A stretch of DNA of 36,435 nt. Source: Defluviitaleaceae bacterium. GTDB lineage: Bacteria > Bacillota > Clostridia > Lachnospirales > WQUN01. The stretch spans positions 1 through 36,435 of the forward strand of contig WQVC01000018.1 of assembly GCA_009781765.1 (NCBI GenBank), read 5' to 3'. The notes below the pieces were generated by a model. That model was not told the origin of the DNA, ran no database searches, and saw only the letters and a list, made by a program, of their open reading frames with translations. Numbering within the stretch: the first letter of the stretch is position 1; the number at the start of each line of letters is the position of its first letter. This document shows, piece by piece, positions 1 through 7,691 of this stretch. A program made the position numbers and the translations under genes.

Positions 1-121
1 TCTTCATTGACGCTTACAACCGTTTCGGTGAAGCCAAACACCATTTCAATCAAACAAGAAAACGCGGCTCCATGCCTTTTGGGCTTGTTGATTTCTTTTA
101 AGTGCGCATGGCGACACTCCC
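1..121 (+). mobile_element. 3' end of an insertion-sequence-like element (partial)
   Basis: Bases 3-121 are identical, in inverted orientation, to 36317-36435 at the other window end. The shared part holds the last 32 codons of an open reading frame and about 20 bp after its stop, and identity ends abruptly at GACACTCCC (base 121), as expected for the terminus of an IS. Both copies point their 3' end into the window. The IS family is not recognised from this short tail, and the 5' part lies outside. The window may have ended here because a repeated IS broke the assembly; this is inference. Confidence 0.6.
3..101 (+). CDS. C-terminal fragment of probable transposase
   Basis: An open frame runs in from the window edge and ends at TAA (99-101) after 32 codons. 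Its end reads PFGLVDFF, with RFGEAKHHF upstream. The fragment is rich in basic residues and has an exact second copy at the opposite end of the window, which points to a transposase. It is too short to place in an IS family. Alternative: a non-transposase passenger gene of a repeated element. Confidence 0.4.
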   Translation, partial: FIDAYNRFGEAKHHFNQTRKRGSMPFGLVDFF

Positions 122-136
122 GCATATTTCAACTAA

Positions 137-165
137 TTGACTTTCTTGGCTTTTTGTGGTATAAT
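137..165 (+). promoter_or_regulatory. Sigma-A type promoter
   Basis: TTGACT (137-142) and a perfect TATAAT (160-165) are separated by exactly 17 bp. It lies 15 bp inside the IS boundary and reads towards the XRE gene at 571, giving a leader of roughly 400 nt. It is one of the best consensus promoters in the window. Confidence 0.75.
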
Positions 166-191
166 TTCACCACAGATAAAGGACAAGTTGT

Positions 192-215
192 ATGGGCTTA
201 TTATATGCCCAGTGA
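192..215 (+). CDS. Possible 7-codon leader peptide
   Basis: Downstream of the promoter at 137-165, AAAGGA (178-183) is followed after 8 nt by ATG and the seven codons MGLLYAQ before TGA. The start overlaps a small hairpin (TGGGC 193-197 with GCCCA 207-211). This could be a regulatory leader peptide for the downstream XRE gene, but so short an ORF may be chance. Confidence 0.25.
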   Translation: MGLLYAQ

Positions 216-305
216 ACAATAAAAATTAAACCTATGCAATTTTTATCAAACGTGTTAGATGATATTTATTTTTTACTCCATGACAGAGTGCAAGCATTTG
301 CTTTT

Positions 306-386
306 CGGACGCTTGCGGATTCCGGCACATACCACCTCGGTTGTGCGGACGCTTGCGGACTCCGGCATATACCCACCCCGGTTATG
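306..386 (+). repeat. Imperfect tandem repeat, two units of 40-41 bp
   Basis: Unit 1 (306-345) and unit 2 (346-386) both begin CGGACGCTTGCGGA and continue with TCCGGCAYAT and CCNCGGTTRTG segments; a third copy stops after CGGA. It lies in the untranslated leader of the XRE gene. Two copies without spacers do not make a CRISPR array. Confidence 0.7.
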
Positions 387-512
387 CGGAGCTTTCGTAC
401 AGAGCTTTGTGTTACTTTGTTTCCGTGATAGAGGCGTGTCCTTAGCTTGTTTACATACCAAGCTCGCAGGTGTGGCAGATTTTTTGCCGTCCCTACGGGC
501 TTTTTTGTTTCC

Positions 513-556
513 GCGGACGGCGGGAAAGTCCACACCCGCCTCCGCGCACTTTTTTT
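513..556 (+). terminator. GC-rich hairpin plus T run in the XRE leader
   Basis: GCGGA-c-GGCGGG (513-524) pairs with CCCGCC-TCCGC (535-545) with one bulged base, followed after 4 nt by seven T residues (550-556). It sits directly before the ribosome binding site of the XRE gene, so it may be an attenuator rather than the terminator of a gene. The rest of 122-570 holds the promoter, a mini-ORF and tandem repeats; no convincing gene is seen. Confidence 0.45.
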
Positions 557-570
557 GAGGATGTGATGCA

Positions 571-831
571 ATGAGGGGAATGTCGATTATAGCCGAGGTA
601 TTACTGCACCTGAATATCGGCGAACGCATAAAGGAACTGCGCAAAGCAAGCAATATGTCGGTGAAAGAACTCGCAAATCAAATGAAAATAAGCACAGTCA
701 GCCTGAGGATGATTGAACTCGGAGGCGTCGGCATTACAGCGTACAACTACCTCAAGCTGCATGAGATTTTCGGCGTGTCCTTACACTACATCATTACCGG
801 GAAAGAGCTTGAGGAGAAGCCGGCTAACTAA
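571..831 (+). CDS. Small XRE-family helix-turn-helix regulator
   Basis: An 86-residue protein that is almost entirely one Cro/C1-type helix-turn-helix. GERIKELRKASNMSVKELA (about residues 17-35) is the first half of the domain, followed by the recognition part around ISTVSLRMIELG and the closing helix with LHEIFGVSLHYIITG. Such proteins bind DNA as dimers and commonly control mobile-element or stress genes; the target is unknown. GAGG lies 13 nt before the chosen ATG; an ATG at 580 is the alternative. It converges with the ABC ATPase gene, the two overlapping by 4 bp (828-831). The neighbouring IS end and the repeat-rich leader suggest an accessory insertion. Confidence 0.85.
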   Translation: MRGMSIIAEVLLHLNIGERIKELRKASNMSVKELANQMKISTVSLRMIELGGVGITAYNYLKLHEIFGVSLHYIITGKELEEKPAN

Positions 832-1724
832 TTCGTCAACGTAAGAAAAATTTCTTCAAGGGAAAGCTCGGCAGGCTTCATAAGAAGAATAGGCATGTTG
901 TTTTGCGCCGCGCACCGAAAAATTTCTTCGCGTATGTCGGTCTCGAAAAAAAGCTCTGTTGTGCCGGATTCGCCGGGTTCGACGGTTGGCGACAATCCGG
1001 AATCGGCAAGGGCTTTTTTGACGGCGTCCGGTTCGCCCTTGATACGAACATGAAAGCCGCTTTTGCGCAAATTGTCGGAAAGGCTGTCCGCCTTGCCGTC
1101 GGCAATGATTTTTCCTTGATTTATTATCATTACGCGGTCGCAAACCGCACTTACTTCCTGCATGATATGACTTGATAAAATTACCGTTGTGTTGAGGCTT
1201 TTTATAACGTCGCGCATCTCGATTATTTGTTTCGGGTCGAGCCCGATTGTGGGTTCGTCCATGATAATAACCTTCGGTTCGCCGACCATTGCTTGCGCAA
1301 GCCCCACGCGCTGACGATACCCCCGCGAAAGGTTGCGAATAAGCCGACGCGACATGTCGGCGATATTTACCGAGTTCATAATTTTTTCAAGCATTTCGCG
1401 ACGATTTTTGCCGACGCCTTTAATGTCCGCGACAAAGTTCAGATATTCGCAAACGCGCATGTCGCCGTAAACCGGCGGCGCATCAGGAAGATAGCCGATG
1501 TTTTTTTTCGCGCGTTCGGGTTCTGCCAAAATATCTGCATCGTTGATTTTAACGTCGCCGGAGGTTGCCGCAATAAACCCCGTCATAATGTTCATGGTGG
1601 TGGTTTTTCCCGCGCCGTTCGGACCGAGAAACCCGACAATTTCACCTGCTCCGATTTCAAAGCTGAGGTTGTCGATGGCGATTCGTGCGCCGTATTTTTT
1701 TGTCAAATTTTTTACAGAAACCAT
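828..1724 (-). CDS. ABC transporter ATP-binding protein (ABC-2/GldA type)
   Basis: A 298-residue ATPase that would power export through a separate ABC-2 permease at the cytoplasmic membrane. The Walker A motif GPNGAGKTT is at residues 34-42, the signature region reads NLSRGYRQRVGLAQAM (LSRGY instead of LSGGQ), and Walker B plus catalytic Glu is KVIIMDEPTIGLDP, followed by the switch His in SSHIMQE. A C-terminal extension of about 90 residues is typical of this subfamily. GGAGG lies 7 nt before ATG 1724, which makes it a better start than the ATG at 1730. It is the last gene of the glgC operon and overlaps the gene before it by 13 bp. No permease gene is present; the expected position is occupied by the XRE gene and IS end, so the operon may have been cut. 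Confidence 0.9.
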   Translation of the reverse strand: MVSVKNLTKKYGARIAIDNLSFEIGAGEIVGFLGPNGAGKTTTMNIMTGFIAATSGDVKINDADILAEPERAKKNIGYLPDAPPVYGDMRVCEYLNFVADIKGVGKNRREMLEKIMNSVNIADMSRRLIRNLSRGYRQRVGLAQAMVGEPKVIIMDEPTIGLDPKQIIEMRDVIKSLNTTVILSSHIMQEVSAVCDRVMIINQGKIIADGKADSLSDNLRKSGFHVRIKGEPDAVKKALADSGLSPTVEPGESGTTELFFETDIREEIFRCAAQNNMPILLMKPAELSLEEIFLTLTN

Positions 1725-2281
1725 GAACATTCCTCCGGGATGATTGCGTGTTCACGAAGCCATGCAAACTCAGCTTCATTTCGGACAACTGCAATTTTCG
1801 GCAGATTTTCAAGCGAATTGCAAAACAGCAAAAACTCGCCCGCGCGATAAGCCGGGTTGTTGCTTATAAAATGTGCGGCGGCCGGCAAATTGTCATGGAT
1901 ATGAAGCACTCGCAAGCCGTCGTCCTGCGGCAGGAAAACAAAGGCGGATTCGTACAGGGGGCAAAATTTTCGAAATGCCAAATGCTCGGCGGTTTCAATT
2001 CGCGTAACACGAGCGGGTTTTTTGAAAACGAAACGATGCACGGATTCGAAAGCGTTTGCGTCTGCGGCGGCCGGCGCGAGCTGTACAAGTTCTTCGGCGG
2101 CTTCAACCGAAAGTGCCGCCATGAAGCAGCACTTCTTGCCGCATTTGTTTTCGAAAAAAGACGCATCGAAGACGTGCGTCTTTTCGTTCATTCTTTTGCC
2201 CATAGGGAAGTGTTCGCGGAAAATTGCTGTATCGGCAATGCGCACATAAGTTTTGCGAGTATTTGCAACAACTATGCTCAC
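1712..2281 (-). CDS. Hypothetical protein of the glgCD operon
   Basis: A 189-residue protein with no family I recognise. The start is the GTG at 2281, which overlaps the glgD stop codon (GTGA), with AGGAAG about 10 nt upstream; this indicates translational coupling. The sequence alternates predicted beta strands ([17 protein letters not shown] at the N-terminus, ESAFVFLPQDDGLRVLHIH in the middle) with helices, has no signal peptide or membrane segment, and contains a CGKKCC cluster near residue 48. It also overlaps the ABC ATPase start by 13 bp. A role linked to glycogen metabolism is only suggested by position. Confidence 0.75.
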   Translation of the reverse strand: MSIVVANTRKTYVRIADTAIFREHFPMGKRMNEKTHVFDASFFENKCGKKCCFMAALSVEAAEELVQLAPAAADANAFESVHRFVFKKPARVTRIETAEHLAFRKFCPLYESAFVFLPQDDGLRVLHIHDNLPAAAHFISNNPAYRAGEFLLFCNSLENLPKIAVVRNEAEFAWLREHAIIPEECSWFL

Positions 2282-3396
2282 GCCCGTACTTCCTGCCCCT
2301 TTGTAATTACAATCGGAGCTTCGGGTGTGCCGATGATTTGTGCGCCGCTGTGCAAAATAACGTCTTTGTCGATAATCGCGTTTTCGATTACGCAGTGATT
2401 TCCCACATGCGTACCTTCCATGAGTATGGAATTTCGGATGTTTGACCACTCGCCGGTAAAAACGCGGCGGAAAATCACCGAGCGATACGCATTTCCGTTT
2501 AAAATCGCGCCGCTGCCTACAATACAGTTTGCCACATGTGCTTCATTATTAAACTTCGCGGGCGGCTCGTCTTTCGGTTTTGTTTTGATATAGGGATGCC
2601 GAAGCATAAAATCGTTACGAACCTCGCGACGCAAAAAGTCCATGTTGCAATCAAAGTACGAATGAATATTGCCCAAATTGCGCCAATACCCGGTAAAACG
2701 ATAACCGTAAATGCGAAGCCGCTTGCGATACCGCGACAGTAAATCCAGAACAAGGTCGTATCGCTCTTCGGAAACGATTGTTTCGATAAGCTCAATGAGA
2801 AGCGGGCGCGAAATTATATACACGCCGATTGACGCTAAATCCGATTGCGGCTCAAGGGGCTTTTGTTCCAAATCTGTCATGCGCTCGGATTGGTCAAGTT
2901 CCATTACGCCGTACTGCCGAATGTCGTCGCCGTCGGAAACTTGCCGATACGCAATTGTGATGTCGGCCTGCTTTTTTTCGTGAAACGCAATCAGCTCGTT
3001 ATAATCCATTTTGTACACGCAGTCGCCGGATGAAATTATTACATACGGCTCGTTGCTTCGACGCAAATATGTGAGATTTTGATAAATTGCGTCCGCCGTA
3101 CCGCGATACCACATGGAATTTTCGCCGCTTTGATACGGCGAGAACACAAACATGCCACCCTGCTTATTGCCCAAATCCCACCACTTGGGGCTTGATAAAT
3201 GGTCGTGCAGGGAGCGCGAGTTGTACTGCGTGATAATCGCGACTTTTTGTATGCCGGAATTTGTCATGCTGCTTAACGGAAAGTCGATTGCGCGATAACA
3301 GCTTCCCAACGGAAGCGCGGATGCGGCACGATTTTTCGTAAGTTCACCAAGACGCTCATTTCTTCCGCCCGCCAAAATTATTCCTACCGCTTTCAT
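2278..3396 (-). CDS. glgD: Glucose-1-phosphate adenylyltransferase subunit GlgD
   Basis: A 372-residue GlgD-type paralogue of ADP-glucose pyrophosphorylase. In Gram-positive bacteria GlgD pairs with GlgC to form the heteromeric enzyme that makes ADP-glucose for glycogen synthesis, with GlgC supplying most of the catalysis. The N-terminal nucleotidyltransferase motif is altered to [14 protein letters not shown], then [18 protein letters not shown], where GlgC has the classic [13 protein letters not shown]; this divergence marks the GlgD subfamily. The C-terminal 110 residues form a left-handed beta-helix of hexapeptide repeats ([24 protein letters not shown]). The ATG overlaps the glgC stop codon as ATGA. 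Confidence 0.93.
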   Translation of the reverse strand: MKAVGIILAGGRNERLGELTKNRAASALPLGSCYRAIDFPLSSMTNSGIQKVAIITQYNSRSLHDHLSSPKWWDLGNKQGGMFVFSPYQSGENSMWYRGTADAIYQNLTYLRRSNEPYVIISSGDCVYKMDYNELIAFHEKKQADITIAYRQVSDGDDIRQYGVMELDQSERMTDLEQKPLEPQSDLASIGVYIISRPLLIELIETIVSEERYDLVLDLLSRYRKRLRIYGYRFTGYWRNLGNIHSYFDCNMDFLRREVRNDFMLRHPYIKTKPKDEPPAKFNNEAHVANCIVGSGAILNGNAYRSVIFRRVFTGEWSNIRNSILMEGTHVGNHCVIENAIIDKDVILHSGAQIIGTPEAPIVITKGQEVRA

Positions 3397-4688
3397 GCTC
3401 TCACCCCACTCGGATTCATTTCGATGACGATGCTTTGACCGCTTTCAAGTTTTCCGTTCGGGTAGTTTTCGGGCGTTGTTTTGCCGAAAATTACGCAGTT
3501 TTTGCCGATTTGAACATTGCCGGGAATTTCCGAATGTTCGCCGACAACAGTTATTCCCGTGTCGTAAATTTTGGGACGATGTACGTTCGGAACAGTTTCG
3601 CCGACATCTGCGCCGAGTTGCGTGTTTTCGCCCACGCGGCAGGACGCATCTATTATACAGCGGTCGAGCACAGCATTTTTGCCGATATAACAGCCCTTCA
3701 TCAAAATTGAATTTCGAACAATCGCGCCTTCTTCAACAATAACATCCGCCCCGAGAATCGAATTATAAACCTTGCCCAAAACTTCGCAACCCTCCGACAC
3801 TATGCTTGCCTTAACCTCGGAGTTTGCGCCGGTAAAAAGCGGCGGCTGATGGTCGGAATCGGTATACGTTTTGTCGAAATTTTCGTAAAGGTTAAAGTCC
3901 GGAACAGTTTGGATTAAGTCCATGTTTGCCGCCCAGTAAGATTCAACCGTTCCTACATCGCGCCAGTATCCCATAAACGGATATGCGTACATACGTTTGC
4001 CTTCCGCCAAAAGCATGGGCAAAATGTGCTTGCCGAAATCCGAATCAGGATGAATTTTTTTGTCGCGCTCAAGGGCGTCGCGAAGCAAATCCCATTTGAA
4101 AATGTAAATGCCCATGTTTACGAGGTTTGATTTGGGGTTGGGCGGTTTTTCTTCGAACTCGTAAATTCGATTATCGCCTTCGATGTTCATTACGCCGAAA
4201 CGACTTGCTTCCTCTATGGGAACTTCAAGCGCGGCGATACTTACATCGCAGTCGAGCTTTTTGTGAAACGCAAGCATCTTTGCGTAATCCATTTTGTAAA
4301 TGTGGTCGCCGCCGAGAATAAGTACGTATTCGGGATGGCACTGGTCGATGAAGTCGATGTTTTGAAAAATCGCGTCGGCAGTGCCGGCGTACCATTCACC
4401 GCTTGTATCCTTCATGTGCGGCGACAAAATTGTGACTCCGCCTCTGCGCCGGTCTAAGTCCCAAGGCGAACCAATGCCTATGTGCTGGTTAAGCTGTAAC
4501 GGCTGATATTGCGTTAAAACCCCCACGGTTGTTACACCGGAGTTTACACAATTGGACATAGCAAAGTCGATTATGCGGTATTTTCCTCCGAACGGAACAG
4601 CCGGCTTCGCTTTGTTTGAAGTAAGTACACCCAAGCGACTGCCTTGCCCGCCTGCCAACAACATGGCAATCATTTCAGATTTGAGCAA
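3393..4688 (-). CDS. glgC: Glucose-1-phosphate adenylyltransferase GlgC
   Basis: Catalytic subunit of ADP-glucose pyrophosphorylase, the first committed step of bacterial glycogen synthesis in the cytoplasm. [32 protein letters not shown] and [14 protein letters not shown] are typical GlgC motifs, and the C-terminal third is a hexapeptide-repeat beta-helix. The chosen start is TTG 4688, because AAGGGGTG lies 6 nt upstream; a GTG at 4697 in the same frame would leave almost no space after that Shine-Dalgarno. At 431 residues it is longer than typical bacterial GlgC (about 380-430). It is the first gene of the minus-strand operon, driven by the promoter at 4727-4755. Confidence 0.94.
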   Translation of the reverse strand: MLKSEMIAMLLAGGQGSRLGVLTSNKAKPAVPFGGKYRIIDFAMSNCVNSGVTTVGVLTQYQPLQLNQHIGIGSPWDLDRRRGGVTILSPHMKDTSGEWYAGTADAIFQNIDFIDQCHPEYVLILGGDHIYKMDYAKMLAFHKKLDCDVSIAALEVPIEEASRFGVMNIEGDNRIYEFEEKPPNPKSNLVNMGIYIFKWDLLRDALERDKKIHPDSDFGKHILPMLLAEGKRMYAYPFMGYWRDVGTVESYWAANMDLIQTVPDFNLYENFDKTYTDSDHQPPLFTGANSEVKASIVSEGCEVLGKVYNSILGADVIVEEGAIVRNSILMKGCYIGKNAVLDRCIIDASCRVGENTQLGADVGETVPNVHRPKIYDTGITVVGEHSEIPGNVQIGKNCVIFGKTTPENYPNGKLESGQSIVIEMNPSGVRA

Positions 4689-4726
4689 GTTGTCCACCCC
4701 TTTTCATAAATATTTGACACGATTTC

Positions 4727-4755
4727 ATTATTTCACCATTTATATGTAGAGTCAA
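4727..4755 (-). promoter_or_regulatory. Promoter of the glgC operon
   Basis: On the minus strand TTGACT (4755-4750) and AATAAT (4732-4727) are 17 bp apart, about 40 bp before the glgC start. Confidence 0.7.
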
Positions 4756-4808
4756 TATGCAAACACGGCAATCCGGCGGTAAATTTAAACATTTTTTTCC
4801 GTCGTTTC

Positions 4809-4846
4809 AAAACCTATCGGTAACCGGTCGGCTACCGATAGGTTTT
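4809..4846. repeat. 14-bp perfect hairpin, copy 1 of a twin element
   Basis: AAAACCTATCGGTA (4809-4822) pairs perfectly with TACCGATAGGTTTT (4833-4846) around a 10-nt loop; T residues follow on the plus strand. A close relative lies at 13910-13948. Both sit between divergent genes, here glgC and murC, so neither flanking gene is terminated by it. It may insulate the plus-strand promoter from antisense transcription or end a small RNA. Confidence 0.7.
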
Positions 4847-4906
4847 TGCATTTTTTGGCTGATTATGGTAGCTTTCTGAAATAATTATTTATCAGGGAGG
4901 ATTAAA

Positions 4907-6283
4907 ATGCGAAAAAAAATCAACTTGGGCGATGCAAAAAAAATTCATTTTATCGGCATAGGCGGAATTTCCATGAGCGGTATTGCCGAAATTTTGCATC
5001 GTGACGGATTCGAAGTAAGCGGTTCGGACGCTGCGGCAAGCGAAAAAACCCAAAGGCTTGAACAGCTCGGCATAAAAATTTTCGTTCCCAATGCGGCGGA
5101 AAATATTTCTGACGACATCGACATGGTTATCCACACTGCCGCCGTTCGGGCCGGCAATCCGGAATTTGACGCCGTTGTTCAAAAAAATATTCCGCGAACG
5201 GAACGCGCCGCGTTTTTGGCAACGCTCTTGGAGGGGTATAACGCCGTTTGCATCGCCGGTTCCCACGGCAAGACCACAACGACATCTTTCGTTGCGGAAA
5301 TTACCCTTGCCGCAGGTCTGGACCCCACAATAAACATCGGCGGTCACATGAACAGCAGCGGCTCGAATTATCGCGTCGGCGATTCGAATATTTTTGTGCT
5401 TGAATCATGCGAGTACAGCAACCAGTTTTCGCACTGGAATCCGTATATCGGCGTAATCTTAAATGTGGACGCCGACCATCTGGATTTTTACGGCACAATG
5501 GACAATTTAAAAGCGGCGTTCGGAGTTTTTGCAAAAAATATTCGTCCGGACGGCGCGCTGATTATTTCATCGACAGCAGCGATTACACACAACGCAACAT
5601 GCCGGGTTATAACCTTCGGGCTTGACGACGAAGCCGATTTTCGTGCCGAAAATATCACGTACAATGAAGGTAAGCCGTCTTTCGACGTGGTTTCGGGCAA
5701 AAATCTCCTCGCTCGGGTAGACCTGCCTTTGCCCGGCGAATACAACATGCTTAACGCGCTTGCGGCGTTTGCGGCGGCATCGTGCCTGAATATTTCTCCG
5801 GAAATAATCGCACGCGCTTTGTGCGAAGTTCGCGGTACGCAACGACGCTTCGAGCATAAAGGAACGCTGAACGGCACAAAAATAATCGACGATTACGCCC
5901 ATCACCCCACAGAAGTCCGGGCATGTCTTGCCGCCGCAAAGCGAAGTACGGATAAATCCCAAGGTCGAATCATATGCTTGTTCCAACCCCACACATACAC
6001 GCGCACAAAAAATTTGCTTGATGAGTTTGCGCAAAGTTTTTCAGATGCGGATGAAATTGTTCTGCTTCCCATTTATGCCGCGCGCGAGCCGTTCGACCCG
6101 GAAATTTCGTCGGAAATGCTTGCAAATTTGATGAAAACAGCCGGAAAAGACGTGAAAATCGCACAAAATTTCCTCGAAGCGGGAAAGTACCTGAAAAAAG
6201 TTATTCGACCGAACGACTTGCTCATAACCATGGGCGCAGGCGACGTTTACGAGGTTGGTGAAAAGTTGTTAGCCACTTGTTAG
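4907..6283 (+). CDS. murC: UDP-N-acetylmuramate--L-alanine ligase MurC
   Basis: A 458-residue Mur ligase that adds L-alanine to UDP-MurNAc using ATP, the first peptide-forming step of cytoplasmic peptidoglycan precursor synthesis. The N-terminal Rossmann motif reads IGIGGISMSGIAEIL, the ATP-binding loop is GSHGKTTTTSFVAEI (about residues 118-132), and the conserved DDYAHHPTEVRA motif starts the C-terminal ligase domain. Length fits the family (about 455-490). GGGAGG lies 7 nt before the ATG. It is divergent from glgC and is followed by a strong terminator at 6353-6404, so it is probably transcribed alone. Confidence 0.97.
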   Translation: MRKKINLGDAKKIHFIGIGGISMSGIAEILHRDGFEVSGSDAAASEKTQRLEQLGIKIFVPNAAENISDDIDMVIHTAAVRAGNPEFDAVVQKNIPRTERAAFLATLLEGYNAVCIAGSHGKTTTTSFVAEITLAAGLDPTINIGGHMNSSGSNYRVGDSNIFVLESCEYSNQFSHWNPYIGVILNVDADHLDFYGTMDNLKAAFGVFAKNIRPDGALIISSTAAITHNATCRVITFGLDDEADFRAENITYNEGKPSFDVVSGKNLLARVDLPLPGEYNMLNALAAFAAASCLNISPEIIARALCEVRGTQRRFEHKGTLNGTKIIDDYAHHPTEVRACLAAAKRSTDKSQGRIICLFQPHTYTRTKNLLDEFAQSFSDADEIVLLPIYAAREPFDPEISSEMLANLMKTAGKDVKIAQNFLEAGKYLKKVIRPNDLLITMGAGDVYEVGEKLLATC

Positions 6284-6298
6284 ACCAAGTTATTAACA

Positions 6299-6307
6299 TT
6301 ATCCACA
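6299..6307 (+). promoter_or_regulatory. DnaA box (TTATCCACA)
   Basis: A perfect match to the consensus 9-mer, lying just after murC and before its terminator. See the cluster at 6488-6531. Confidence 0.5.
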
Positions 6308-6352
6308 CAAATGTATGCATAAGGCCTTAATAACCTGTAATTGCAAGTTTTC

Positions 6353-6404
6353 CCCGTAAACACTGAATTCCTTCGAAAAGCTCAGTGTTTACGGGCTTTT
6401 TTTT
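6353..6404 (+). terminator. Rho-independent terminator of murC
   Basis: CCCGTAAACACTGA (6353-6366) pairs perfectly with TCAGTGTTTACGGG (6382-6395), followed by C and eight T residues. Confidence 0.92.
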
Positions 6405-6487
6405 GCAAAACGCAACATATATTCGGCCAAAAATTACCGGACACGCCAAAAAGTGCGTTTTCGCCCCTTAACCGCCGCAAATATGAG

Positions 6488-6531
6488 TTATCCACATTTT
6501 TATCCACAGAGCTTTTTAAAGTTGTTGATAA
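6488..6531 (+). promoter_or_regulatory. DnaA-box cluster before the dnaD-like operon
   Basis: TTATCCACA occurs at 6488-6496 and 6500-6508 (12 bp apart, same strand), and TGTTGATAA, the complement of the near-consensus TTATCAACA, at 6523-6531. With the box at 6299-6307 there are three perfect and one near-perfect sites in 233 bp of a 322-bp intergenic stretch. DnaA binds such boxes at oriC or at DnaA-regulated promoters. No dnaA or dnaN gene is in the window, so control of the replication genes downstream is the simpler reading. Confidence 0.55.
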
Positions 6532-6605
6532 AAAAAGATAGCCAACCCTCCAAAAACAGGTTATTATGTCGGTGAAGAAAATAAGAAGGCGGGTGTATCG
6601 AAAAT

Positions 6606-7652
6606 ATGAGCGATATAAAAATGAAAATAGGATACGCATGTTCGAATTTGGAGCTTTCCACAATTTTCATCGACGATTATTTGGCCGATTGCCTGCCGGT
6701 TTATCCGCTTATTTACATATGGAGCTTGCGCCGCCTTATGGACGGCGAATGTGCAACGCTTCAGGAAATAAGCGAGCGTTTCCGCATTACCGAAGGCGAT
6801 GTAATCAAAGCGTGGCAACACTGGGAAAAAGAAGGCCTCGTGAGCATCTCGTCCGGCAAAAACGGCATGGAAATCACGTTCGGGCCTGTTCGACCGCGCC
6901 AAACTTCGGTAGTCCTGCTCTCCGACAACACTGCGAAAGCGGCTGAATCCCCTCCGCAAAACGTCGCCACCCGCCCGAATTACACAACGCAGGAACTCGC
7001 CTGCTACCGAAGCGAATCCTCCGACATTAAGCGTCTGTTTTCTCTTGCGGAAAAAACATTGGGCAAATTGCTTTCCTACAACGACATGAATGTAATTTTC
7101 GGCTTTCACGACTGGCTTCGCTTGCCGATTGACGTAATCGAATTTTTGCTCGAATACTGCGAAGAAACCGACCACCGCAGCCTTCGCTACATCGAAAAAT
7201 GCGCACTGGACTGGGCTGAACGCGGCATCGCGGACAAAAGCTCCGCCGCCGAATATGTACAAAATTTCGACCTCAATTATCGCACCATTTTGCGTCACAC
7301 CGGGCAGTCCGCCGCCTACCCTACCCCCGCCCAGCGCAAATACATGAATAAGTGGCTGCACGAATTAAACATGCCTCTCGAGCTAATCACCGAAGCCATC
7401 GACCGCTGCGTCGAAAAAATAAACAAGTTTGACAAGAAATACACCGAAAAAATCTTGACGGAGTGGCACAAGAACGGCATACTCACAAAGGAAGCCGTTG
7501 CCGCCGCCGATAATGATTTTGTCGGCAAAAAAACCTCACCACGTCCTGCGGCAAAAAACCGCTTCGTCAACTTCAAGCAGCGCGACATCGATTATTCTCG
7601 CTACGAAAAGCTCGAACGGGCATACATCGACCAAAAACTTAACGCTAATTAG
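6606..7652 (+). CDS. DnaD-domain replication initiation protein
   Basis: A 348-residue protein of the DnaD/DnaB (Firmicutes primosome) family, which remodels origin DNA and helps load the replicative helicase. An N-terminal winged-helix region (about residues 30-95, LQEISERFRITEGDVIKAWQ) is followed by two DnaD-like domains: about residues 135-220 (SLAEKTLGKLLSYNDM, IEFLLEYC, IEKCALDWAERGI) and about 235-310 (KYMNKWLHELNMPLELITEA, ILTEWHKNGI). These W-x-x-x-G-I endings are the hallmark of the domain. The C-terminal tail is basic. It begins an operon with a DnaC-like loader 39 bp downstream, which supports the role. The Shine-Dalgarno is weak (GGCGGG about 11 nt upstream); ATG 6621 is an alternative start. 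Confidence 0.9.
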   Translation: MSDIKMKIGYACSNLELSTIFIDDYLADCLPVYPLIYIWSLRRLMDGECATLQEISERFRITEGDVIKAWQHWEKEGLVSISSGKNGMEITFGPVRPRQTSVVLLSDNTAKAAESPPQNVATRPNYTTQELACYRSESSDIKRLFSLAEKTLGKLLSYNDMNVIFGFHDWLRLPIDVIEFLLEYCEETDHRSLRYIEKCALDWAERGIADKSSAAEYVQNFDLNYRTILRHTGQSAAYPTPAQRKYMNKWLHELNMPLELITEAIDRCVEKINKFDKKYTEKILTEWHKNGILTKEAVAAADNDFVGKKTSPRPAAKNRFVNFKQRDIDYSRYEKLERAYIDQKLNAN

Positions 7653-7691
7653 CGCACCAAGCTCGTTAAACTGACACAGGGGTGATACCCG

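Noticed and set aside
306-386. CRISPR-like direct repeats
   Set aside because: Only two contiguous units of 40-41 bp with no spacers between them and no cas genes.
4809-4846. Terminator of glgC or murC
   Set aside because: It lies upstream of both divergent genes, so it cannot end either transcript.
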